Positions 10,301-17,915 of a stretch of DNA of 64,000 nucleotides are shown piece by piece. Each line of letters begins with the position of its first letter. Position 1 is the first letter of the stretch. The stretch is from DASRLE01 sp963825315. GTDB taxonomy: Bacteria > Verrucomicrobiota > Verrucomicrobiia > Limisphaerales > Palsa-1400. The position numbers and the translations under genes are program-made. The stretch covers positions 2,294,001 to 2,358,000 of the forward strand of contig CAWGST010000001.1 of assembly GCA_963825315.1 (NCBI GenBank), written 5' to 3'. The notes below the pieces were generated by a model. That model saw only the letters and a list, made by a program, of their open reading frames with translations. It was not told the origin of the DNA and ran no database searches.

Positions 10301-10522
10301 CTGGGATTGCTGCCCATGGCCCTCTCCAACGGGGTGGGCGCGGAAACGGCGCGTCCCTTCGCGGTGGTGATCATCGGCGGATTAATCACCGGCACAGTGC
10401 TGACCCTGTTTATTTTGCCGTTGCTCTATCGTTTCTTCGAGTCCGAGCGCGAGGCAAAATACTCGGAAGCCATCGAACAGGAGACCCATTCACATGGCGG
10501 CCCGGGAGCCGCGCCGGCGTAG
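7364..10522 (+). CDS. czcA: CzcA-like heavy-metal RND efflux transporter
   Basis: A 1052-residue inner-membrane RND pump, full length for the HME (heavy-metal) subfamily. The segment SMGAIDFGIIVDSAVVVMEN in transmembrane helix 4 has the Asp404, Asp410 and Glu417 that match the charged residues needed for proton and cation transport in CzcA. N-terminal EAYPDVTNVSVQI and the two large periplasmic loops are typical. It starts with ATG at 7364, overlapping the czcB stop. It should expel divalent cations such as Co, Zn, Cd or Ni by proton antiport. The C-terminus has a short HSHGG stretch that might bind metal. Confidence 0.93.
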   Translation: MINRLTTIVLHHRAVVIVLMVVFLIAGANSFHELPVEAYPDVTNVSVQIITLFPGHAAEEVERMITIPIESVMNGIPKRVSMRSISLFGLSQITLVFEDDAKNDVIRNLANQLLGTVTLPAGAQASLSPDATPIGEVYRYTLRASPGFPPEEVRALEDWVVEKKMRSVPGVVDVNPFGGLTKQYQVLIDPAKLKSYNLTLQQVFTALSNGNGNAGGSYVEHGSELYVVRGLGLVRNMADIKDIAVDTRNGTPIRISDIGTVIIGHAVRLGRVGRTAGVTEGGKDEDDVPEDIIVMRRGENPLEVCGRIEKMADQINKRYLPPGVRLVTYYDRTGLTERTLHTVGHNMIEGIGLVLLVLILFLGLGNWRSALVVALAVPFALLGAFMLLDLRGIPANLISMGAIDFGIIVDSAVVVMENLLRILEERKGKIRSVPSAIVEATTDMGRPILFSKVILLTAFIPLYTMQRVEGRIFKPMALTLTFALIAGTVFAIVVVPALAGIAVRTKIAAREAWIVRWLVRLYRPALASALRVPTVVYIVAALLLVVGGIIYSKLGTEFLPKLDEGELWVRTFAPQSISPSESAKITQNVRKILASFPEVRYVVSQLGRPDDGTDINGWDITEYSVGLKPREQWTTAHTRDALCEAMNRKIKEIPGLDTQFSQYIEDNVNEAISGVKSELAIKLFGDDPNKLQSLADQIVSIIKTVPGAADVGTDLLLGQPQIQIIINRKAIARYGLAIADMQTIVATAIGGQAATQVLEGERTFDLVVKLTPKSVADLESIRNIPVFGSNGERLTLGTLAAVDVRSGLARIEREENQRRIAIKLSVRDRDLGSLVAEAEQKVNAQVRLPTGYRLEWTGSFENEQRAEKRLAVVVPITILAIFFLLFVAFDSVKFAVLILLTVPFSAAGGLMALPMAGLNMSVSALVGFVALFGVSIQNSVILVTRVRELRREGREMMDAIKEGATSRVRPMVMTALMALLGLLPMALSNGVGAETARPFAVVIIGGLITGTVLTLFILPLLYRFFESEREAKYSEAIEQETHSHGGPGAAPA

Positions 10523-10847
10523 AAGAGAGAAGCCTTTCTTCGGCGAAGGTGGACTTGTCGCGTCATAGCCGGCTTCGGCGACGGCGGAAGCGCGGTTCAA
10601 AGCCTGCCAATCAGATCTCCAATTTCCAATCCACTTGTCGGAAATAAAAATCTGTGATTGCGCGGGACGCCGTCCTTTCACGTTGTTCCGGCCAATCGGT
10701 ATGTTTTCGCGAATGGCCTACTTGGAATCCGTAGCCGTTTCGTCTGGTGCCGAAGGTGCTTTTGTGGAATCGCTGCCTGCTGGAACGGGGGAAGTCGCAA
10801 GCCAATCTGGCGGCGCGGGGTCATAACGGTTGTCTATGAGAACTTTA
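10523..10847. other. Intergenic region between convergent czcA and res
   Basis: No convincing gene. It contains one copy of a dispersed GC-rich repeat at 10566-10590 and a stretch with repeated CCAAT words (10608-10630). A 63-codon open frame at 10635-10826 on the plus strand has no recognisable features. No strong terminator was seen for either flanking gene. Confidence 0.6.
10566..10590 (+). repeat. Dispersed GC-rich repeat copy (TAGCCG..GGCGACGGCGGAAG)
   Basis: The segment TAGCCGGCTTCGGCGACGGC followed by GGAAG matches, in inverted orientation, the copy at 59089-59113, and more loosely the copies at 21644-21675, 30313-30345 and 57882-57910. All copies lie between genes, which points to a dispersed family rather than coding similarity. 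Confidence 0.5.
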
Positions 10848-13412
10848 TCACAATAACTGCCGCCCAGCCAATACCAACAAGTCGGCAAATTGCGTCGCCT
10901 GAAGATTCTTGTAGTCGGTTTGCAACACCTTCAAATAATCCCACGGGTTGCCGGTCAAGCGGGTCGTGTTCTCGCACCACAATTTTGCGGCCCGATCTTT
11001 GTTGGCCACGTTCACGTCCTCCAAGCCCTTTGTTTCGACAATGTGGTGGGTGCCGTCGTTTGTCAGCACCACAAAATCCGGCTCGTAATGGCGGAAATTG
11101 CCCGCGTTGTCGGTGTATTCAATGGCGAATCCGAATTGCTCCGGCAGTTTCGCAAACCGCGCCACGTCAGCGGCCTTTTCCAAAAACTGCGCAAACTCCT
11201 TTTCAAATTCGTTGTCGCACGGCACGAGATTGAAAACGCACTTGCTGGCCTTCAGGGTCGGGCGCGACCACGGGAACGGCGGAGTTTCCGACAAGGCGCG
11301 CCCCGCATGCAGTAGTTGCGGTTCAAGTTCCGACAGCACCAACTCGCCAAGCGCCTCGACAAAGGTCTTTATCGTGACGTATTGCGCTACATTGCTGCTG
11401 ATCGCCTTCAACATGGCCGGTTCATCCAAGTTGACTGGTTCGCCAAACGCCTTTTTCGCCAAAAATTCCCGCACCTTTGGCGCGAGCGCGGAAAATTGCG
11501 ACGGCAGTTTCACGTCTTGCGCGATGCGCCGGGCGTAATATCCGATCACTTCATCCGAGGTTTGGGGTTCGGGAATTTTGTATTGCCGCTCAATCAGCTT
11601 TTGCAAAGTGATGATGTCGTAACCCTCGTAACGGAACGTCTTCGCCACGGCGTCCCCTTCTTTGCGAGGCAATACAGGGCACTTGAACTGGCTCACGTCC
11701 AAGGCCTCGATCTCCTCCGCGAGCGATTTCTTGCGGGTCAGGACCGGGCTTAAAACCGGAATGGGAATGTCCTTGTCCTTTTTCTTTTCGTCCGGCGCGA
11801 TGGTGACAATGACCACCTTTTCCTTGCCGAGTTCAAAAGTGTCCAACTGCAATTCTTCCTCGCGCTCCAACTGTTCCACGAACTCAATGAACGCATTGTT
11901 GCCAATCACGTCCACATGGTCGGTATAATTGCCGGGCTTCATTCCGGGGAACATCAAGCGCAAGCCGCGCCCGACGGTTTGCTCCGGCAGAATGTTCGCC
12001 TTTGAGGTGTAAGGCCGCAGCCCGACGATCACCGTCACGCTTCGCACGTCCCAGCCTTCGCGCAACATCAGCACGCTGACAATGCAATTCACCGGACTGG
12101 CCTCTTGATCCACTTCCCTCGAAACTGTGCGCGCCTTGTCCAAATCTTTCTTTGAAATCTCGCCGGACTTGTCCGTGTGAATCACCAACAGCTTGTCGCC
12201 GCTGAATTCGGACGGATATTTCTTCTGCAGCCAGTTGCCCACGTCGTCGGCATCTTCCGTGTCGTTCATCATCACAAACAACACCGGCTTTTTCCCGAAT
12301 GTTTTCAACTGGTCACGGTATTCCTTCCACCGCTCAACGCCGGCCGCCAGGTATGCCTGATAGCGGGTGCTGGCGATGTCCGACTTTTGCTCCGCAATCC
12401 CCTTGGCGATGCCCTTCAGTGGCCGTTTCACCACGTTGTCCAGGATCGCCTGTTTGAGCGGGTAATCGAAAACCGTCCATGAAAACAACTGGCCCTTGCT
12501 GTGGCGCGGTGTGGCGGTGAAATCAAATTGAGCGGCCACGCCTTTGGGAACATCCTTGTTCAACTGCCGGATGATTTTATTCCATTCGCTCTCCTCGTCG
12601 TGCGTATGGTGGGCCTCGTCGTTGAGCACGGCCAGCGTGCCGCCCCGCGCAATGATCCGCTTGTCAACGTCTTCCACCGTCAATTTCTCGGCAGGCGGTT
12701 TTGAACCAAGCACTGCCGTCAGCGCGTCCGGTTCATTCGAGCCGCTTTCCTGCCGCTCATAAAATTGCTGGACGTTGCCCAGGTATAACGCGCCTAGCGA
12801 ACCCGCCCGCTCCCCTTCGCCGCGCATGTAACATTGGAAATCCCAATAGATGCGGAGTTCGTCTGGAATCACGGGATCGGTGTTGAAAATCCGCCCGCCT
12901 TCAAAATCCGTTCGCAGCCGCTCAAACACAATCACGTTTGGCGCAATGAGCAAAAACGTTTTGGCGAAATCATCCCGCGCCTCCGCCACCGCGTTGAAAA
13001 ACTGCCACGCTATCGCCAGCGACATGACTTTGGTTTTGCCGCTGCCCGTGGCCATCTTCACGCAGTAACGGGCGAAGTCATCATATTGCAGCAGGCGCAA
13101 ATCGCGCCGCGTCGCAAAAGTCTCCACCATATTTTTGTGCCGCCGGATATTCGCCACTTCGTAAAGATAAATCAGCGTCTCGACCGCCTCCCGCTGGAAA
13201 TTGTGGTATCGAAATTTGCAGCCGTTCGGCAGCCGGTGATCGTTGCAAAACCAGTGGTTCAACAAAAGCCGCGTCGTGTTCGTCACGCCCTTGTATCCGC
13301 CGTCGCGCCACGCCTTGACCTTCTCGCGGACGCCCGGCACGCACGGCGCGGTTGAAACCCGCGCTTCCAGCAAGCCGATCTGGTCAACGTCATTTTTCTT
13401 TTTGCGTGGCAC
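10848..13412 (-). CDS. res: Type III restriction enzyme, Res subunit (helicase-nuclease)
   Basis: An 854-residue restriction subunit that translocates on DNA and cuts in concert with Mod. The SF2 helicase core shows Walker A ATGSGKT at 121-127, a DEAH-type motif II (VLNDEAHHTHD, about 265), FTATPRH, and motif VI-like EQTVGRGLRLMFP. Near the C-terminus EPDFVVLTNDGTHHIVETKG supplies the PD-(D/E)xK nuclease signature. Start is GTG at 13412, three bases after the fic stop, with AAAGGA upstream inside fic, so the two are coupled. Together with mod (14663-16714) it forms a complete Type III system. No damage to the motifs is visible. Confidence 0.92.
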   Translation of the reverse strand: MPRKKKNDVDQIGLLEARVSTAPCVPGVREKVKAWRDGGYKGVTNTTRLLLNHWFCNDHRLPNGCKFRYHNFQREAVETLIYLYEVANIRRHKNMVETFATRRDLRLLQYDDFARYCVKMATGSGKTKVMSLAIAWQFFNAVAEARDDFAKTFLLIAPNVIVFERLRTDFEGGRIFNTDPVIPDELRIYWDFQCYMRGEGERAGSLGALYLGNVQQFYERQESGSNEPDALTAVLGSKPPAEKLTVEDVDKRIIARGGTLAVLNDEAHHTHDEESEWNKIIRQLNKDVPKGVAAQFDFTATPRHSKGQLFSWTVFDYPLKQAILDNVVKRPLKGIAKGIAEQKSDIASTRYQAYLAAGVERWKEYRDQLKTFGKKPVLFVMMNDTEDADDVGNWLQKKYPSEFSGDKLLVIHTDKSGEISKKDLDKARTVSREVDQEASPVNCIVSVLMLREGWDVRSVTVIVGLRPYTSKANILPEQTVGRGLRLMFPGMKPGNYTDHVDVIGNNAFIEFVEQLEREEELQLDTFELGKEKVVIVTIAPDEKKKDKDIPIPVLSPVLTRKKSLAEEIEALDVSQFKCPVLPRKEGDAVAKTFRYEGYDIITLQKLIERQYKIPEPQTSDEVIGYYARRIAQDVKLPSQFSALAPKVREFLAKKAFGEPVNLDEPAMLKAISSNVAQYVTIKTFVEALGELVLSELEPQLLHAGRALSETPPFPWSRPTLKASKCVFNLVPCDNEFEKEFAQFLEKAADVARFAKLPEQFGFAIEYTDNAGNFRHYEPDFVVLTNDGTHHIVETKGLEDVNVANKDRAAKLWCENTTRLTGNPWDYLKVLQTDYKNLQATQFADLLVLAGRQLL

Positions 13413-13415
13413 AAA

Positions 13416-14579
13416 TCAGGTTTCCTTTAAATCTGAGCTTTCGATAACGCGCAACAATTCCTCCGCGCAAAAGATGCGATTTCGTTTCCGCCCCGTTATC
13501 TCTTTGACAATTTTCAATCCCTCCAGCTTGCCCAGGGCGCTTTGTGCTGCGTTATACGACACGTTCATCCGCTTTGCCGCGTCAGACACCATGAGGTACG
13601 GATTGAGAAAGAGGCTGTCCAACAACGTTAAAACCGCGGCCGACGACGATTTCTTTTGCAGCCGGTCACGGTAAGTTTGCTTCAACTTCAAGATGCGGTG
13701 CGCGCACTCCAGGGCGTCCTTCGCTTGATGCGACACCGCGCGCAGGAAAAATTCTATCCAGCCGCGCCAATTACCGTCTTCCCTGACTTGCTGCAGGCAT
13801 TCATAGTAATCACCTCTGTTTTTCTCCAGGTATCCGCTGAGGTAAAGCAGCGGCTGCGACAAATGTCCGCGCTCACACAAAAAGAGTGTGATGAGCAATC
13901 GCCCGACGCGTCCGTTACCGTCGAGAAACGGGTGGATGGATTCGAACTGGCTGTGCAAAATGGCGCACTGAATGAGCGGCGGCAGTTCCGTTGGCTGATG
14001 GGCAAACTTCTCCCAGTCGTCCATCAACAAATCCATGTCATCAACGGGCGGCGGGACATAAATCGCATCCTCCAGCCGGCAATCTTTCGGCCCGACCCAA
14101 TTTTGGCGCCTGCGGAATTCCCCCGGCGTTTGTTCTTGCCCACGCACCCCCGTGAGCAGTTTCTCGTGAATTTCCCGAACCAAACGTTTGCTCAACGGCA
14201 ACTCAGGCAACCGCCGCAGACCGTGCCCCATCGCCTCCACGTAATTGGACACCTCTTTGACATCGGAAGCTTTTGGCGGCTCGGTCCTGGCTGCTTCAAA
14301 GAGGAACAAATCCGACAACGATGCTTGCGTGCCCTCGATCCGCGAACTCAGCACTGCTTCCCGGCGCATGTAGGGGATCACAAGCAAGTTGGCATTTGGT
14401 AAAATCCTGCCCATTCCCTCCAATGCCCCCATGGCCCGGTCAGCCTCAGACAACAAATTCACCAGTGCCGCCGAATATTCCACTGGGGGCGGCAAAAGAT
14501 TGGGCACAAACGCCGAATAGCCTCGCGGCGTTTTGACCACTTTTCCAGAAGGGCTTTTGCTGAGTTTTTTGGCATCCAT
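13416..14579 (-). CDS. Fic-family AMPylase with C-terminal winged helix, inside the RM operon
   Basis: A 387-residue Fic protein. The catalytic motif HPFLDGNGRVGR at 216-227 is complete, and an N-terminal inhibitory helix motif (SSRIEG, 78-83) marks it as a self-inhibited class II Fic. After a helical linker, residues about 320-385 (LMVSDAAKRMNVSYNAAQSA) look like a winged helix-turn-helix, as in Fic proteins that bind their own promoter. Fic enzymes transfer AMP to target-protein hydroxyls. It lies between mod and res on the same strand; the 83-base gap upstream holds an AT-rich inverted repeat, while res follows after three bases. Its target and its role in restriction are unknown. Confidence 0.88.
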   Translation of the reverse strand: MDAKKLSKSPSGKVVKTPRGYSAFVPNLLPPPVEYSAALVNLLSEADRAMGALEGMGRILPNANLLVIPYMRREAVLSSRIEGTQASLSDLFLFEAARTEPPKASDVKEVSNYVEAMGHGLRRLPELPLSKRLVREIHEKLLTGVRGQEQTPGEFRRRQNWVGPKDCRLEDAIYVPPPVDDMDLLMDDWEKFAHQPTELPPLIQCAILHSQFESIHPFLDGNGRVGRLLITLFLCERGHLSQPLLYLSGYLEKNRGDYYECLQQVREDGNWRGWIEFFLRAVSHQAKDALECAHRILKLKQTYRDRLQKKSSSAAVLTLLDSLFLNPYLMVSDAAKRMNVSYNAAQSALGKLEGLKIVKEITGRKRNRIFCAEELLRVIESSDLKET

Positions 14580-14613
14580 TTTCTTATTTCAGTTCTTGAA
14601 ATTAGCACAAATC

Positions 14614-14644
14614 TTATTTCATAAAAATGAAAAAAATGAAATAA
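14614..14644 (-). promoter_or_regulatory. AT-rich inverted repeat upstream of fic (possible operator)
   Basis: TTATTTCAT at 14614-14622 is repeated as ATGAAATAA at 14636-14644, a perfect 9-base inverted repeat around 13 bases, and a third TTATTTCA lies at 14584-14591 next to the fic start. The gap is far more AT-rich than the surroundings, as expected for a promoter. The Fic protein has a winged helix, so self-regulation is plausible but not shown. Confidence 0.5.
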
Positions 14645-14662
14645 AAAAACCCTTGTTTCACT

Positions 14663-16714
14663 TCACTTCACTTTCACCTTCACCGTCTTGGTCGTGTCGT
14701 TTCCGAGAATATCAATGACCTTCACGACCACCGTGTACTCGCCCGGCGCGTCGTAGGTGTGTTTTGTCTCCAAATCCAGCTTTGGCTCCTGGCGCGTGCG
14801 GTAGGTCTGCCATTCGTTGTGGAACGTGTCGCCCTGGTTGTCCCAATCCACCGCCCAGTAATCAATCCACTGGCTCCAATGCTTCACCGTGCGCCGCACG
14901 TCTTCCGGCACGTCATCCGGCGGAATCACAAAATCCGACAGCTTCAACGTCACCTCGCGTTTGTCCGCCTTCGATTCCACGGACAACGCGGCCAGTTCAA
15001 AGAAATGAATGTCCCCCTGCTCCACCGCCCGCTTGTCCATCGCGTCATGCGGGATGCGCAGAAACCGCAGTTGGATGTTTGCCAGTGCCGCCTGTTGCTT
15101 GGCGACTTCGTTCATTTCAAAGGCGAAATCCCAGCCCAGCAAGTCCACGCCGTTTGTTTTTGGCGCGTCTTTGCCTGTGCCGACGGCGCGTTTGAACTCC
15201 GCCGCGATTTGCGCCACGTCGCCCACGCTCACCGGCGCGTCCACCGCGCCGACATGAACCATGCGCCCGCCCTTCGCCCCATGCAGCCACGAATAACCGT
15301 TCAACGGCTTGGCTTGGTAGAGCTTCAAAATGAAATGCACGTAATCCCGCTGCCGCGCTTCCGCTCGCTTCGCGCCATCGCCGCCGCCAAACTCGCCCGC
15401 CTGCCACAACTGCCGTTCGTATTTGCCGAGATTCTGGACGATGAAAGGACGTACGCCGGGAATGGACAACAACCGCTTCCGAGCCGTGTGAATGGCGAAC
15501 CGGCCCAGGTCGCAAGTAATCCAGCGCCGTTTCAATTTCTCGGAAACCACCGCCGTCGTGCCGCTGCCGCAAAAACAATCCAGAACCAAGTCTCCGTCAG
15601 AGGACCCCATAGAAACGATGCGTTCGAGCAATGCTTCTGGTTTTTGCGTGTCGTAGGAGACTCTTTCTTCTGCCACCGGGTTGACCACGAATACATCAGT
15701 CCAAAGATTCTGGATCGGCTGCCCCTTATAGTCGTCCAGAAAAATTTTGCGCTCAATCCGCTGCGATTTGTCAGCCGGGAAATACAACCTTCCCTCTGAA
15801 TCCCATTCTTTCATTTTTTCAATTGATATTGCCCAGCCATTCTTTGGCGGTTTGTATCCTTTGTATTCGTAAGTAAGGTTCGGTCGAGGGTTTGGGCTTA
15901 TTAAGGGCGAGCGGCGAAATTTGCGCCCTTTTTCGTCAACATTCGTGAAACGATCCTTGATATATGCCTTTACGTTATCACTCCGCTTGTCAAGTTGAGG
16001 ATGAAAAACCGGCTCTTCGCTCTTGCTATACCAGAAGATGGAATCCGTCACAGTCCCAAGGCGGTTTAGGGGATTCGCGCTTCCCCCTTTTCGTTTCCAG
16101 ATGATTTCATTGCGGAAATTCTCCTTCCCAAAAATCTCGTCGAGTATGAGCTTGCCGTAATGCGCTACGTGCCAATCCAGATGTACATAAATGTTACCCG
16201 ATTCATGCAAAAACTCACTGAGCAGCACGGCGGTTTCGTAAAACCAGTGCAAGTAGGAGTCTAGTCCGCGTCCCCAAGTGTCGCGGTAGGCTTTGTGTTC
16301 AATGATGCTCGGCTCTTTGGTGAATGTGGCGTCGTCGTCGTCCTCTTTGCCGGGACGATTCGGCACGCTGGCGGTGAAGGAAAAATCCGCGCCGGTGTCG
16401 AACGGCGGGTCAATGTAAATCAGGTTCACCTTGCCCGCGAACTCGGCCAGCAGCGACGGCAGCACATATTTCTTGTCGCCCCAAATCAGCCGGTTGCGCC
16501 ATTCGGTTGGCCGGTGCTGCCCGAAAAGTTCCAGCGTGTGCCGCCGCGCCGCCGCCGATTCATTGACCGTCTCGACCGTTTGAAACGGCAACGCCACACG
16601 CAACGGCGCGACGCGGTTTCCCGCGTTGTCATATTTGCCTTCCCAAACCAGTTCCGTCCGTGTGACGGCCAGCGGGTGTTGAGTCCCGGCCGCCGACTCG
16701 TTGCGTTCTGCCAT
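14663..16714 (-). CDS. mod: Type III DNA adenine methyltransferase (Mod subunit)
   Basis: About 683 residues when started at the ATG at 16714 (MAERNESAAG); an in-frame Met 19 codons earlier gives an unlikely extension. Motif IV is DPPF (about 102-105, IYIDPPFDTGADFSF) and the SAM-binding motif I comes later as VLDCFCGSGTTAVV (about 385), the order of beta-class N6-adenine methylases used by Type III systems. The last 50 residues (HTYDAPGEYTVVVKVIDILGNDTTKTV) resemble a PKD/Ig-like fold that ends many related Mod proteins. Mod sets the recognition sequence for the complex with Res. It is the first gene of mod-fic-res. Confidence 0.92.
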   Translation of the reverse strand: MAERNESAAGTQHPLAVTRTELVWEGKYDNAGNRVAPLRVALPFQTVETVNESAAARRHTLELFGQHRPTEWRNRLIWGDKKYVLPSLLAEFAGKVNLIYIDPPFDTGADFSFTASVPNRPGKEDDDDATFTKEPSIIEHKAYRDTWGRGLDSYLHWFYETAVLLSEFLHESGNIYVHLDWHVAHYGKLILDEIFGKENFRNEIIWKRKGGSANPLNRLGTVTDSIFWYSKSEEPVFHPQLDKRSDNVKAYIKDRFTNVDEKGRKFRRSPLISPNPRPNLTYEYKGYKPPKNGWAISIEKMKEWDSEGRLYFPADKSQRIERKIFLDDYKGQPIQNLWTDVFVVNPVAEERVSYDTQKPEALLERIVSMGSSDGDLVLDCFCGSGTTAVVSEKLKRRWITCDLGRFAIHTARKRLLSIPGVRPFIVQNLGKYERQLWQAGEFGGGDGAKRAEARQRDYVHFILKLYQAKPLNGYSWLHGAKGGRMVHVGAVDAPVSVGDVAQIAAEFKRAVGTGKDAPKTNGVDLLGWDFAFEMNEVAKQQAALANIQLRFLRIPHDAMDKRAVEQGDIHFFELAALSVESKADKREVTLKLSDFVIPPDDVPEDVRRTVKHWSQWIDYWAVDWDNQGDTFHNEWQTYRTRQEPKLDLETKHTYDAPGEYTVVVKVIDILGNDTTKTVKVKVK

Positions 16715-17155
16715 GTGCCGAGCGTAGCAGACCAGCCGGACACGCTGCAAGCGCGGCATTGAGTCTGGCAAAAATCTTTCCGGGCATCCGTGAAATCCGA
16801 GAAATCCGTGGTCAAATTCTTATCACACCGATGGTCATTAAACCGTCCAACCAGTCCAAGCCGGCTTTATCGTTAATGTAACGGGCTTGTTACGGGTTTG
16901 TAGCGCCAAATGTTACGGGCTAAGTCGTTGACTATCAACACTTGTTACGGTGTTACGGGTTTTCCAGACCTATGTATCCATCTGGCCCCCGTCCTAATCG
17001 TAATCCTAATCTTAATCCCACACCCGGAAATCTGTGCCCATCTGTGTCAATCTGTGGCCATAATTCATAACCTACTGTATTACAATATGTTGTGCTTATC
17101 TAACGGCTAAAATGCTGAAATTCTCACTGTTTTTGGCAGGGATCAATCCACCTGA
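16715..17155. other. Intergenic region with several short-word repeat blocks
   Basis: No gene was found. From left to right it holds an ATCCGTG-type repeat (16784-16815), a block of GTTACGGG words (16875-16970), a block of TAATC words (16993-17017) and a block of ATCTGTG words (17028-17060). Each block uses its own word at loose spacing. The mod gene reads away to the left; rplI ends on the right. Confidence 0.7.
16875..16970 (+). repeat. Degenerate GTTACGGG word array (element A)
   Basis: At least five copies of GTTACGG or GTAACGGG occur within 96 bases. The end of the block (16941-16975) aligns with the end of a TGTTGCCG word array at 44012-44046: both read CTTGTT, word, GTGTT, word, then ATTTTCC or GTTTTCC and a shared GACCT. 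The word differs, the frame is shared. The block is too short and irregular for a CRISPR. Confidence 0.6.
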
Positions 17156-17902
17156 CTAATTCTCAGCCTTTTCGGCTTTGGCGGGTTTCACGGGCTTTTC
17201 CGCTTTGTCCGCTTTGGGCGACTTGTCCGCCTTTTCTGACTTGGGCGCTTTGTCGGCCTTTTCCGCATGCGGTTTTCTTTCCGGACGATGCGCTTTTTCC
17301 GCGGCTTCAGGCGCGGCGCTTTCGTCACGAACGCGCTCGGCGCGCTTGTGCCCGCGCGATTCGGTCCGGGCGGCGCCTTCCCTGCCCTCCCTGCCCTCCC
17401 TGCCTTCAGCCGGCTTCGGGGCGGGCGCGACCGGAAGGATCTCCGGCGTCGTGCTTTCCACGCGCAACTTCAAGGTCGCGGTCACGTCGGAATGCAGACG
17501 CAGTTCCAACTCGTGTTCGCCCAGCGTTTTGATGGGGTGCTCGAGATGAATTTTTCTCTTGTCCAGCACGATGTCAAATTGCGTCTTCAGTTGGTCGGCG
17601 ACCATGCCCGCGGTCACAGTCCCGAACATTTTGCCGTCCTCGCCCGTCTTGACGGCAATGACGGCGATGAGCTTGGAAATGCTCTTGGAAAGTTCGCTCA
17701 TGGTGTTGAATTCGTGCGCTTCGCGGTCGGCGCGGCGCTGGCGCAGCGCTTCGATGCGCCGCTTGTTGGTCGCCGTCAACGGCACGGCCAGACCTTGCGG
17801 GAGAAGGTAATTGCGGGCGTAACCGGCCGCCACTTTGACCAGGTCGGATTCCCCGCCCAGACCCACGATGTTTTGAACTAAAATTACGGATGTTTTTGGC
17901 AT
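17156..17902 (-). CDS. rplI: 50S ribosomal protein bL9 with long charged C-terminal tail
   Basis: A 248-residue bL9, against about 150 for most bacteria. The N-terminal domain (VILVQNIVGLGGESDLVKVAAGYARNYLLPQGLA) is the rRNA-binding fold, followed by the connecting helix (NKRRIEALRQRRADREA) and C-terminal domain to about residue 150. The remaining ~100 residues are low-complexity, with REGREG repeats and alternating EKADK, KAPKSEK and PKADK units. The start at 17902 gives the conserved MPKTSVIL beginning. It is the last gene of the prs-rplY-pth-rpsF-ssb-rplI run, 13 bases after ssb. The tail looks disordered; its role is unknown. Confidence 0.95.
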   Translation of the reverse strand: MPKTSVILVQNIVGLGGESDLVKVAAGYARNYLLPQGLAVPLTATNKRRIEALRQRRADREAHEFNTMSELSKSISKLIAVIAVKTGEDGKMFGTVTAGMVADQLKTQFDIVLDKRKIHLEHPIKTLGEHELELRLHSDVTATLKLRVESTTPEILPVAPAPKPAEGREGREGREGAARTESRGHKRAERVRDESAAPEAAEKAHRPERKPHAEKADKAPKSEKADKSPKADKAEKPVKPAKAEKAEN

Positions 17903-17915
17903 AAAATTTAAACGC

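Noticed and set aside
10635..10826. 63-codon frame in the czcA/res gap
   Set aside because: No ribosome-binding site, no conserved pattern, and the region includes repeat sequence.
13416..14579. Fic as the toxin of a two-gene Fic/antitoxin pair
   Set aside because: The inhibitory motif (SSRIEG) is within the Fic protein itself, and no separate small antitoxin gene is adjacent.
16875..17060. CRISPR array
   Set aside because: Repeated words are 5-8 bases at irregular spacing, without 25-40 base repeats or unique spacers, and no cas genes are present.
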